From positions 249,269-313,268 of the forward strand of contig BCKQ01000014.1 in assembly GCA_001600695.1 (NCBI GenBank): 64,000 nucleotides of DNA. The letters run 5' to 3'. The translations under genes and the position numbers were made by a program. Shown here piece by piece: positions 54,267 through 64,000 of the stretch. Source of the DNA: Ascoidea asiatica. Its lineage: Eukaryota > Ascomycota > Saccharomycetes > Ascoideales > Ascoideaceae. Positions within the stretch are counted from its first letter, which is position 1, and the number at the start of each line of letters is the position of its first letter. Under the pieces are notes generated by a model. That model had not been told where the DNA came from and made no database searches. It worked only from the letters and a program-made list of their open reading frames with translations.

Positions 54267-55991
54267 ATGCCAAAAATTACTAATTATAATGTCAAAAAAA
54301 TCCATAATCATAACAAGAATAACAAAGATGATTCACTAACTTTATTAAAGTGGCTTAATAATGAAGAATATTTTGAGATCAGACAAATTTTATTAAATTC
54401 AGTTTATAAAATTAAAAATAAAAGATTTAATTTTTTAAATTTTTTAAATTTTGTAATTTCAATAATCTTCAAAAAATTTTTAAATTTAAATTCGTTTTTC
54501 AAAACATTTGAATTGAATTCAATTTTAAGTAATAATAATCATCCAATATTCAATTACAAATTAAATATTTTACTTTTTTTAAATAATTATTTATTGATAA
54601 ATGATGATAATAGTAGTGACTTAATAAAGAATTTAGATGCAATTATAAATTTATTGAATAAAATCATCAATTCAAACCTTAAAAATCAATTTATTTCTAA
54701 AAATTTCAATCAAATTTTAGATATATATTTAATTTTTAAAAATTATATTAATTTAAATGATATACTTTTCAATAATAATAATGATAAAAACAGTTCTAAT
54801 AAAAAAGAAATCTTAGATTTAATCGATAATAAAGATAATTTACAATTAATGAATTTAAGAAATGAAATAAACTTATTGAAAGATAGTGAAACAGATAATG
54901 ACTTGCTAATTTACTATAATGATTTGGTAAATAATATTGATTTAAAACTATTAATATTTAAAATTAATAGTTTATCAAATCAATTTATTCATATAAAATC
55001 ATTAATTATTAATAGTGAGGATATTGATGATTATGAATATGATGATAGTCTACAGGAAGATTGTAAGGAGCATAAAGAATATATAAAACATAAGAATCAG
55101 ATACAAGATAAAAAAGATGAAGATATTTCGGAAAATAGTAAAATAGAAGACAAAGAAGAGAAACAAACTCATAGAAAAGATTTTAAGGAATATCCTAAAG
55201 AAGATCTTAAGGAAGATTTTAAAGAAGATTTCAAAGATCTTATCGAACAGAGACACACTAAAAAAGAGAAAGACAATATTCATGTTAATGATGATGATGA
55301 TGAAAGAACCAAAAAATATAATCAATTGGAAAATCTTCTAATTATAAATAAAGAAGAAAGAAGAAATCTTTTGATTGATATATCACCAGTTTTAAAAAAT
55401 AAATTAAAGCCAAGATTTTATACTTTAATCTATTTAGACTATGATTGGAATAAATATAATAAAATTCATTATAATTTAATGAATAAAAATCCTCCACCAA
55501 AATATGTTAATGGTTATTCATTTAAAATCTATTATCCAAATTTACATCCAATGCAAATTCCAACTTTTTCAATTAAAGATGAATCACAAACGTCAAAAGA
55601 ATCAAATTCTATGATTGATCCATATTTAAAGAAATATTCAAGAATTGGTGATAAATATTGTATCATAACTTTTTATCTAATCAAAAATAAAAATAATTTA
55701 TCTAACTTCATTGAAACAAGCAGTTCAAATAATAATAATAATTACAGATATAATAACAATCATTTTCAATTCAAAAAAAAGCAAAAACAATATATAAATA
55801 CTAATAATATTAATAATAATAACAATAACAGTAATTTCAGTAATAATAAATATATTGAGAATTATGATGAAATTTCCTTTAAAATTATTAAAAGAGATTG
55901 GGATAGATCTTCAAATTTTTTTAAAAGTAAGTTTGAAAATAATATACTTGAAGTTAATTTTAAATTCAAGAAATTCTTTTATAGAAAATAG
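54267..55991 (+). CDS. Cactin family protein
   Basis: 574 residues. The C-terminal ~190 residues match the conserved cactin domain: LKPRFYTLIYLDYDWNKY, HYNLMNKNPPPKYVNGYSF, KIYYPNLHPMQIPTF, then ISFKIIKRDWDRS and a KFKKFFYRK end (family: NPPPKxVQGYKFNIFYPDL, IAFKIVNxEWEYS, FKRxRYRR). The N-terminus is helical (LTLLKWLNNEEYFEIRQIL) with a central Glu/Lys-rich stretch (about 270-350). In metazoans and fission yeast (Cay1) cactin acts with the spliceosome, and Cay1 loss affects telomere-protein levels. S. cerevisiae has no cactin. An Asn-rich insertion interrupts the domain between the two conserved blocks. Intronless here. Confidence 0.85.
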   Translation: MPKITNYNVKKIHNHNKNNKDDSLTLLKWLNNEEYFEIRQILLNSVYKIKNKRFNFLNFLNFVISIIFKKFLNLNSFFKTFELNSILSNNNHPIFNYKLNILLFLNNYLLINDDNSSDLIKNLDAIINLLNKIINSNLKNQFISKNFNQILDIYLIFKNYINLNDILFNNNNDKNSSNKKEILDLIDNKDNLQLMNLRNEINLLKDSETDNDLLIYYNDLVNNIDLKLLIFKINSLSNQFIHIKSLIINSEDIDDYEYDDSLQEDCKEHKEYIKHKNQIQDKKDEDISENSKIEDKEEKQTHRKDFKEYPKEDLKEDFKEDFKDLIEQRHTKKEKDNIHVNDDDDERTKKYNQLENLLIINKEERRNLLIDISPVLKNKLKPRFYTLIYLDYDWNKYNKIHYNLMNKNPPPKYVNGYSFKIYYPNLHPMQIPTFSIKDESQTSKESNSMIDPYLKKYSRIGDKYCIITFYLIKNKNNLSNFIETSSSNNNNNYRYNNNHFQFKKKQKQYINTNNINNNNNNSNFSNNKYIENYDEISFKIIKRDWDRSSNFFKSKFENNILEVNFKFKKFFYRK

Positions 55992-56170
55992 AAGATAATT
56001 AAATGTTTTTTTCTAAAAAATCTATATAATCTATATAATATTTAAATGTATGATAAAATTGTATTAAAAAATAGTTTAAAAAACTGTAAATGAAACTTTA
56101 TAAGAAACTGAATGAATTAAAAATTAAATGAGTTAAGAAAAAATGTTCAAAATAGGAAGTAGTAGCAATT
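55992..56170. other. Convergent gap, cactin / AVT1
   Basis: 179 bp of AT-rich sequence between the two stop codons; only 3' ends are expected here. Nothing else seen. Confidence 0.6.
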
Positions 56171-58354
56171 TTATTCAACGAATATCGCTGCTAATGTACC
56201 AAATATTGCTAATATAGAGCTTATAAAAATTGTAAAATAACATAAAATTTTTTCTTTTTTTGTTACTGTTTTCTCACAGATTTTCAAATAAAATAAGCAT
56301 GGTAATATTAAGCAAATCAAAAAACATAATGTTGATCCCATAAATGCAACAATTCTATCAAATTCAGGATATAAAATTGCAATAAAAACAAATAAAAAAT
56401 TAGTAAAAACTCTATTAAATACTTTCAAAAATTTAATTTTAAATTGATTTGTTGAATTATTATGATTATTACCAGAATTATCATTTAAATCATTATTAAC
56501 AGAATTATTATCAGATGGGTTATTATCATCTGAAATATTATCAAAATTGTCTTGATAATTATTTTGAAAATTATCTTCATAATTATTAGTCTCAGAAACC
56601 GTACTTATTTCAGAGTTTTTATTATCTAAACCCATAAAATAATCTAAAATTGAGACTATTGGCCTTGCATTTAATGGAGTTTTAGCCAATGGAACCATTG
56701 CAATTAAAATTAAAATTGAAATATGCATAAATTTTGGATATCCTTTAGTAATTAGAATACTTTTCGTGATTTCTTCCTTAACTTCTTTACCAAACATTAA
56801 AATACCAATTAAAGCCATAGTAAAATCTGTTAAAAATGTAATTAAATAAGTTATTGAAAGGCAGTTTTTAAATTTATAAGGATGTCTCATATCAACTTTT
56901 AAATTTGGAAAAATTGCATGACCTGAGAATGGAGCCATTAAAATTCCAAGCGCTAAAAATAATTGACCAATTGATTCAGGATATAAACTTATTGGCATTA
57001 TTGAAATTAATGAACCTGGAGAATTTTGTTTAATTAAACCAGAAATGAAGATTAATATAACAATTAAAATAGTTGAAGTTATACCTAATAAAGAAATTAT
57101 TGATAATATTGGTAATGGTAAAAAAGTTGGTGGAGTTAAAATGCAAAAAGCTAAAAATTTTAATTGAATTGGACTAAATTTTGGGAATAAAGTATTTAAA
57201 GAATCTGCGAATAAAACAATCAAAGAAACTCCAGCAGCAATTAAATCAATTGAAAATAATAAAGATATTAAGGCTCTACCTTTTTTACCAAAAGTTGCAA
57301 AACCTAAATCAGCATAAGTCATTAAAGTTTGGTCAGTATCCATACAAGAAGACAATAGATTTGCAGTTATAAAAGTGGAAAAAGATGCAAAAAATAAAAT
57401 TGGTAAACCAAATAAAAGACCAGCTTTTTTCAAACCTAAAGGTAAAGCTAATAGACCAATACCAATTAAAACATTAATTGAATTAAAAATAGTTTGAGGA
57501 GCAGTTGATTGACCTTGAATAATTGGAATTGATTTACCTTCGTTATTAATATCAGAATTTTTTATAATTAAAGAATTTGTTTCAGTTATATTATCTAATA
57601 AATTATTATTAATTGTTGAAATTGTATTTGGTAATGAGAAATTAGAAAGTATTGAATTTCCTCTAAATTTTCTATTTAATGGAAAATTATTTGTATTAGT
57701 ATGATTATCTAAAACAGAATTATCATCAATTGCATCATCTGGATGTAATAAAGAATTATTGGAAGAATCGTTAGATTCTGTTGGAAATAAACTTGACATT
57801 GGATTTCCAGCCCTTTGTTGTCTCATATTATTGATAAAATTCATATCATTATGCATATTAGCAACAGAGTTTGAAGGATGTAAAGCTAAACCTTGAGATA
57901 ATTGTGAGTTTAACTGATTTTGATTTGTTTGATTATTTTGATTCAATACCGTAGATAATCTATTACCTTTAAAACTTGGGACTAATAATTGAGGATCATA
58001 AATTTCATCTTCACCATTAATGAAATAAGATCTTGAATTCTGAATATTAGCTTCGATGAACTTGAAAGACTGAGCTCTAGTATAAGAAGAAGCAAATCTT
58101 CCAATGGAATTCACACCTTTAAAAGAGCCAATGTTTGAATTTAAAATTGAGTTTTTTCTAGTTCTTGTTTTCCCAGCAGAAACTGGAACTGACCCAGGAA
58201 CTGGAGGTGATAGATATCCAGAAGAAACCCCAGGAGATTGAGAAGAATTTAGAAGAGAATCATTTTCATTGAATATTTGAATTGGATTAGTGATATTATA
58301 ACTATTATTGCTATTGTTGTTATTATTATTATTGAAATCGTGAGCAGAAGACAT
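56171..58354 (-). CDS. AVT1: Vacuolar neutral amino-acid transporter Avt1
   Basis: A 727-residue AAAP-family transporter (yeast Avt1 602) that moves large neutral amino acids into the vacuole by proton antiport. A cytosolic N-terminus of about 285 residues has Avt1-specific blocks (GSFKGVNSIGRFASS, DEIYDPQLLVPSFKG). The transport domain begins with STAPQTIFNSINVLIGIG, then about 11 hydrophobic segments with SYADLG-like TYADLGFATFG, HAIFPNLKVDMRHP and PLAKTPLNARPIVS. A hydrophilic Asn/Asp-rich insert before the last three segments (nt 56440-56620) is unusual in length. The ATG at 58352-58354 gives MSSAHDFN. Polar tracts account for the size excess. Confidence 0.95.
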   Translation of the reverse strand: MSSAHDFNNNNNNNSNNSYNITNPIQIFNENDSLLNSSQSPGVSSGYLSPPVPGSVPVSAGKTRTRKNSILNSNIGSFKGVNSIGRFASSYTRAQSFKFIEANIQNSRSYFINGEDEIYDPQLLVPSFKGNRLSTVLNQNNQTNQNQLNSQLSQGLALHPSNSVANMHNDMNFINNMRQQRAGNPMSSLFPTESNDSSNNSLLHPDDAIDDNSVLDNHTNTNNFPLNRKFRGNSILSNFSLPNTISTINNNLLDNITETNSLIIKNSDINNEGKSIPIIQGQSTAPQTIFNSINVLIGIGLLALPLGLKKAGLLFGLPILFFASFSTFITANLLSSCMDTDQTLMTYADLGFATFGKKGRALISLLFSIDLIAAGVSLIVLFADSLNTLFPKFSPIQLKFLAFCILTPPTFLPLPILSIISLLGITSTILIVILIFISGLIKQNSPGSLISIMPISLYPESIGQLFLALGILMAPFSGHAIFPNLKVDMRHPYKFKNCLSITYLITFLTDFTMALIGILMFGKEVKEEITKSILITKGYPKFMHISILILIAMVPLAKTPLNARPIVSILDYFMGLDNKNSEISTVSETNNYEDNFQNNYQDNFDNISDDNNPSDNNSVNNDLNDNSGNNHNNSTNQFKIKFLKVFNRVFTNFLFVFIAILYPEFDRIVAFMGSTLCFLICLILPCLFYLKICEKTVTKKEKILCYFTIFISSILAIFGTLAAIFVE

Positions 58355-59241
58355 TGCCGAGTATTGGGTTTTATATTAAGAGATGTTGAAGCCCGAGGAT
58401 AACTGTGAAGAAGTACACCAAATCAGTTTTGCCTTTAAGTTGAGTCTGTTCACTCCTTATTTCTTCTTTCCTCAAGAATAAAAGAGGTTTATTGAAAAGA
58501 ATGAATAAAAAAAAAAAGGCTGAAAAAGAAAATAAAAGCTTCTTTTCTCTTTCATTTATCTGTTTTTTCCAGCTGCCTCAACTTCTCCAATCCTTTGTTT
58601 TTGAGTGTTTTCGGTGGTTTTCAGCAGCGCTCGCCCGCCGCGCATTTTTCATTCCGCAAATCGAAACCACCGAAATTTTTGAATTTTTTTTCCCTTTTTC
58701 ATTTTTTTTCAATTTTTTTTTCTTTTACGTTCAAAGTTGGTGATTTTCGAATAAATCAATGACAAAGTGAAAAATTAAATCATTTCACTGACTTTTTCAA
58801 AAGGCTTTTATTAAAATTTATTTCAAACTCATTCATTATCATAATTAAATTACTTATTTAGTAACAAAGCTTGTAATTTTAAAGCTGGTCTAAAGTTTCA
58901 TCTAAATTGAAAAAAGAAATATATTTACAAATAAACAAATAATTAGATAAATCAATAAATGAGTAAATAAATAAGATCTTTTTAGAAGTAGTCAGATATT
59001 CACATGATTTCACTTGTGCTTTATTCACTTAACCGAGCTTGAAAACTTAAGCAATTAAAAATCGGGTTAATTCAAATTATACTCAAATTCTTTATATCCT
59101 TCATTACCAGCATTTTCAATTATTATTAAAAATAATTTAATATATTATTCTTCATAAGCCTTTGATTCAAAATCCGAGAACTCTAAATTACTTAATTACT
59201 TAATCAATTAATCAATGAAAATATTCAATTTTTAAATATTG
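58355..59241. promoter_or_regulatory. AVT1 promoter, ULP2 3' flank
   Basis: 887 bp between two leftward genes. A GC-rich spike at about 58622-58648 (GCGCTCGCCCGCCGCGC) lies 270 bp upstream of the AVT1 ATG and is flanked by T-runs; it may be a factor-binding core, unassigned. The left-hand open frame (58492-58743) is low-complexity. The rest is AT-rich. Confidence 0.45.
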
Positions 59242-62200
59242 TTAAATCTCAGGATTTGTAATGATTTCAACTTCATCATCTGTGTCTTGTTCATTTTCAT
59301 AATCAACATAAACATTATTAGGATATTTTAATATAGTCATCTTATTATTATAAATATCAATATTAGTACCATTATCAGTTAAATTATTATCATCATAATT
59401 ATCCTCATAATCATAATCATAATTCTCATCATAATTGTCAATACAATTGTCATTAATATTATTGTATTTATAACCATTCAAATTTTCGATTCTACTTTCT
59501 TTGTTCTCTTTTCTTTGTTGTTTATGATATTCCCAAAGGGATCTCCTTTGAACTTCTTCTATTTGTAGTTCTAATAAAATATCTTTCAAATCTTTTCTTA
59601 AATTTTTTCTTTCTTTTTGTGGAAATACTTTATTAATTTGTAATTTACTTAATTTATTCCAAAACCTTAAGCATTTTTCATCATCTTGTAAAAATTTACT
59701 AATATTAAAGATTATATGAATTCCACAATCAAAAAAATTGGTTTGTCTAGGTACAATACTTTTAACAAATTTTATTGGTAAAATTTCAAAATTTGGATTA
59801 TAAAATTTTTTATTGTTTGCATATTGTAAAAGAAATTCTTGTAATGGAAAATAAATTTTTGTATGATTTACATTAAAACTATCAAATATATAAAATGAAC
59901 ATTTTTTGATAATTTTATTCTCCTTATAAATTGTTTCAATATTTAATATTGAACAAAACCAATGTGATTGTTGATTTATTGGAAAAATAATATATTTATA
60001 ATTGAATAAATCTTTCTTCTCAAACCATCTTCTCATAGTATTAAAGTAGTTTCCATCTACTGTTGATTTTAATTTTGTGAAAAAATATGTGTTAAGTAAA
60101 CAAACTTCTTCCCTTTTAAATTTTTTATTTTCAAAAGATTTTTCAACATAAAATTTGAAAAAAAAATCAATAACTGCATCATTTACCCACTTCCCATCAG
60201 ATAATGATAAATAATCTATATTTGTAATAGTCATGGTAATATTATCATCAAAAGTATGATTTAAAGAAGGATAAAACATTTTAGAAAATTCTCTTAAATT
60301 GGAGTCTTCATTACATGATTCTGAGTTTATACTATCATAAAGATTATTAAATTTTCGTCTAGTTGTAAAATTTGAATATAATTGTAATTCATTAAATTTA
60401 TTAGATTTTTCAGGAATTATATTATTTTCAATTTCATTTCTTTCAATCCCTTTGATTTCATTGTCAAATTTCTTTAATTCATCATATTCTTGATAATTAT
60501 AAAATTCTTTTGTATTATCAAGTTTTAGTAATTTATTTTTCTTTTTCTTTTTATAAATTATTTCATTTTGATTCATTTTTCTTTTTTTACAATAATCTCT
60601 TTGAAGATATCGTACAATTCTTGAAGATTGTATTTTTATTATTAAAGATTTTTCATCATTAGTAATTGAAATAATTGGTTTTTTAAAATTTTTAAATTTT
60701 GATTTAGAAATTTTTTTAATTTTTCTAGATTTTTTAATTTCAGAATAATGATTAAAAAGTTTATCTAATTCATATGTATCTGAAAATACTTTAACTGTAA
60801 TTTTATGAGAAAGTGCAGAATCTTTTTTTTTCATAAGTTTTTCAAGATAAATAGAAAATGATCTTAGTTTAGTATCATCAAATGAAATTTTAATTTCTTT
60901 ATAAGATTTTTCAGATTTATCTATATTATATAAACCAGAAACTAATTTAATATTTTCATTAATGATGATTTCCTTTTTGAGAACTAGAATTAAATATATG
61001 CCATCAAGAGAAACTTTAACTTGAATTATATTTTCAGAAAGATCACAATTTAAAAAACTTAAAGAACGTGGAAAAGAGATTTTACTATTTTCAATTGAAA
61101 TTTGATTTTTAAAATTTGAAATACTTCTTAATTTTTCTAATTTTTCTAATTTTTCTAATTTCTTTAAATCTTTTACATTTTTTGATTTTTTTAAAAAATT
61201 TTTATCATCTAATGAAGTATTTTCAGTTTCTAAAAGTTTTGGATAAAATATATTACCAAATTCTAATTGTCTAAAATGACAAGTACAAACATTAGATTCA
61301 ACAGAAGTATTAAAAAATGCAGAAAGTTTATTTTTTATTAATTTTGATCTATGCATTGATTTTAATTCAGCAAGTTTTTCTTCTTCAGATTTAAATTTAT
61401 TTTCATTTTCAATATCATTTTCACTTTCACTATCAGTATAAGTTTGATTTTGATTATGTAAATTATTTTCAATTTCTTCGATATTATTTTCATTTTCATT
61501 TTCAATTTTCTTTGAATTTTCAATTTCTTTTTGATTTTCTAAATTTTTCATAGTTATTCTAATTTTAGAAATTTTAACTGGTTTATTATTATTATTATTA
61601 TTATTAGTAGTAGTAGTAGTAGTAGTAATTGAAGTTGGATTAATTTTAGAATTTTTTTTTGTATATTTTCTTTTAAGTCTTGCTTTTTCATTTGAATTTA
61701 AAATTAAATTTATTTTAGGTTTTCTCTTTTTATAAGGTCCTCTTTTTTTATAAACTCTTTTTTTATTATCTTTTGTATTTGTTATTTTTATATTAGAATT
61801 ATCTTTAGAATCTTTAGTATCTTTAGATAAGTCATTAGATAAGTCATTAGATAAGTCAGTAGATATTTCATTAGATATGTCATTAGGAAGATTATTATCT
61901 TCTTTTGAAATGGATTCAGAGATATTATTGAAAATATCATTAGATATTGTATCAGACATATCTTTATTATTTATTGAAATGTCATTTAATAAATCTTGTT
62001 TATCATTATCATTAGATATATAATTGGGTATATAATTGGGTATATCAATAGGTATATCATTAGGAATTTTATTTAAAATATTATTATTAATAGTAAGTTT
62101 AACATTAGAAATATCTTTAATTTCATTTTCACATTTAATTTCATTTTTAATTATTTCTTTATGGGAATTATTTGAAATATTATTTGAAATATCATTATCA

Positions 62201-62387
62201 TTTAATAAGTCATTACTATTTAAAATTATTTCATTGGAATTGAAATTTTCAGATTTGATATTATTTGAATTATTATTTGGATTAATTTTCAGACTATTTT
62301 TATTTAAGATTATACCATTTTTAAGTCTTTTTTTCATTAATTCAAAGACTAATTTCTTATCTATTTCTAAATCATCATTCGATATTA

Positions 62388-62418
<31 letters not shown>

Positions 62419-62520
62419 TATATTATTTATATTATTTATATTTTGTTGATTATGTTGATTAGTTGAGATTGGATTAAGTAGTAAATTTAATTCCATTTTA
62501 TTAACATATTTACTTTTCAT
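59242..62520 (-). CDS. ULP2: SUMO protease Ulp2 (peptidase C48)
   Basis: A nuclear cysteine protease that shortens poly-SUMO chains; 1092 residues versus about 1034 in S. cerevisiae. The long N-terminus is Asn/Asp/Ser-rich with repeated NDIS-type motifs and a basic KKRVYKKRGPYKKRK stretch near 270, a likely nuclear signal or AT-hook-like element. A central basic region precedes the C48 domain, which opens with ITNIDYLSLSDGKWVNDAVIDF (in two blocks). The catalytic triad is visible: His853 (QSHWFCS), Asp880 (IFDSFN) and Cys932 (FFDCGIH), with the oxyanion Gln in VPRQTNFF. Ulp2 is favoured over Ulp1 by size and by the extra sequence on both sides of the domain. The C-terminal tail is acidic (DEVEIITNPEI). 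Confidence 0.94.
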
Positions 62521-63342
62521 TATCTTCTTAATCCTTTTAATCTTCTTGATTTTCTTGATTTTCTTGATGATCTTTTTTATTATGATTTTATTTGAATTAG
62601 AATAATCATCAAAAAGAAGAGAAAGAAGAGAAAGAAAGAAGAAATAAGAAGTGAGAAAGAAAGAAAAGAAAAGAAAGCGAGTGAAATATTGTTGAAGAGG
62701 ACATCCGATTGCCTAAAGCAGGCACGAGAGAGACCGGAGCCTTTGTTGTTTTGCTGTGCGCGGGCCGCAAAGAAGCTTTTTCCACGCAGAAAACGAGTTA
62801 AAATCAAGAACGACACTGCGAAGCATCGAGATAAATTCGAAACTCCCAACACAGATTTTTTTGTTTCTTCTTTTCTTCTTCATTTGTTTTGTTCTTCCTG
62901 TTTATTATTTATTTCTTCACTGTTTCTTTCTTTCTTTCTTTCCTTCCTTCCCTATTTCTTTCTTTCTTTCTTTCTTTCATAAAATTAAATTAGGCTAAAC
63001 AAGCCGCTGTGTGGCTAATGAAGTTTGTCTAACCACGTGATCTTTATAACAAGTGACATCTGCCAGAAGAGTCACATGATCACCTAAAAAATGCTCGGTT
63101 TAAGTTTTCGGTAACAATTTAAGTTGTCAATCTGCAAAGACAAAACTTAGTCATCTTCTTACCACTTTTATAGTTAATAAGACAAAATATACTTACATTG
63201 CTTATTGGATATTGAGCCTATTTGCTTAAAAAAATATATAATTTAATATTTTTTGCTTTTAAACATTTTCTGATAATTGATAACAATTTTATTAAAATTC
63301 AACTACCTTTCTTTGAATAATAATAATAAACTACAAAGTAAA
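62521..63342. promoter_or_regulatory. ULP2 upstream region
   Basis: A purine-rich GAAA-type tract at about 62608-62682 and a pyrimidine CTTT-type tract at about 62921-62980 bracket a GC-richer core (62695-62830). A CACGTG E-box lies at 63034-63039 with TCACATGATCA nearby (63072). Short open frames on both strands here are compositional. No gene seen. Confidence 0.45.
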
Positions 63343-64000
63343 TATAATTTAGATAAATTCTGGTTTTTGTTTATTTTGTTTATTAATATAAACATTATAG
63401 AACTTCTATTTTTTCTTAAATTCTTTAAAGTTAAAATTAAAATGCATAAGTTTAAATTCAATTTATATAAATTGAAGTTCTTGTTTATTCTGTTTATCAA
63501 TTTAAATATTATAGAACTTTCATGTGTCTCAAAAAGTAATTTTTTTAATGAGCGCTAAAATGATTACAGCTGCATTAGCTACCCATATATACATCTTGAT
63601 ATATCATAATTGTTAGTTTATTATTCAGACAGGTCGGAGCAATATTTAATCTAAAATTCAATTTAGAGAAACTAAAGTTCTTGGTTATTTTGTTTACTAA
63701 TTTAAATATTTTAAAATTTTTATATTTTTTCCAAAACTAAATTTGGCTGTCAGCGCTTAATTTATTCCAATCTTTCATAAATTAAAAACTGTTAATAGAA
63801 GCTTTAATAATTTAACTGTCTTCAAATAATTAAATCACTAAATTCTGGTCATACTAACTCTTAGCAAAATTCAACTTCTTTTTTCCCTGTTTATCAATTT
63901 AAATTTTATAGATCTTTTATTTTCCTCAACAAAATTAAATTTTTAATCGGCCCTTAATTTATATTTTCAATAACGTCAATTACTCTTAAATTCTACTTTT
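63343..64000. repeat. Degenerate ~200-bp repeat running off the window edge
   Basis: Four related blocks starting near 63343, 63459, 63659 and 63864, each with a core like GTTCTTGTTTATTTTGTTTA followed by a TTTAAATATTATAGAACTT-like segment. The last three are spaced about 200 bp. Blocks two to four share a tail of AAAAnTAAATTT then an AGCGCTTAATTT-like stretch. Not coding. Confidence 0.65.

Noticed and set aside
62036-62449. 137-codon hydrophobic Leu/Ile frame opposite ULP2
   Set aside because: Antisense of Asn/Asp-rich ULP2 codons; the hydrophobicity is compositional, not a membrane protein.

Overview
The window looks like nuclear DNA of a budding yeast (Saccharomycotina). Genes are intronless or nearly so. 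Coding sequence is extremely AT-rich, arginine is almost always AGA, and long Asn tracts interrupt many proteins. The gene set is typical of yeasts: LYS2, KAR4, CDC6, HSF1, PRP22, HRQ1, ECM15, a tricalbin, an RMD1-type protein, WWM1, AVT1 and ULP2. A cactin homologue and a probable ADIP/Msd1-type coiled-coil protein suggest a lineage outside the Saccharomyces group. In-frame CTG codons are very rare, so the genetic code (CUG = Leu, Ser or mixed) is worth testing. I cannot name the species.

Layout. Left block, 1-36.2 kb: LYS2 (5' end outside the window), KAR4, a 59-codon secreted-peptide gene, CDC6, HSF1 and PRP22, all rightward. Then come the ADIP-like gene, HRQ1 and a flavin monooxygenase-like gene (leftward), ECM15 (rightward), a small zinc-ribbon gene (leftward), a tricalbin (rightward) and an RMD1/DUF155 gene (leftward). 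The last two converge with 17 bp between stop codons. Middle block, 36.2-53.3 kb: about 17 kb with no intact gene and visibly higher GC. It holds a dead Ty1/copia pol, a dead Ty3/gypsy gag-pol, at least three copies of a roughly 0.9-kb LTR (two of them inverted 2.1 kb apart, one splitting the gypsy element), a ~100-bp tandem repeat and short inverted repeats. It is a candidate regional centromere or a retrotransposon graveyard. Right block, 53.3-62.5 kb: WWM1 and cactin (rightward), AVT1 and ULP2 (leftward). The last 0.7 kb carries a degenerate ~200-bp repeat that runs off the edge.

Functions are mostly housekeeping: lysine synthesis, replication licensing, heat-shock transcription, splicing, DNA repair, ER-plasma membrane contacts, vacuolar amino-acid transport and SUMO removal. 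The genes do not form one pathway. The two most original items are (1) the 59-residue secreted precursor at 8006-8185, whose pro-region has nine consecutive X-Ala/X-Pro dipeptides leading to a basic two-cysteine peptide, as in precursors matured by dipeptidyl aminopeptidase; and (2) the 17-kb repeat-rich gap. A tight cluster of MCB and SCB cell-cycle boxes sits upstream of CDC6.
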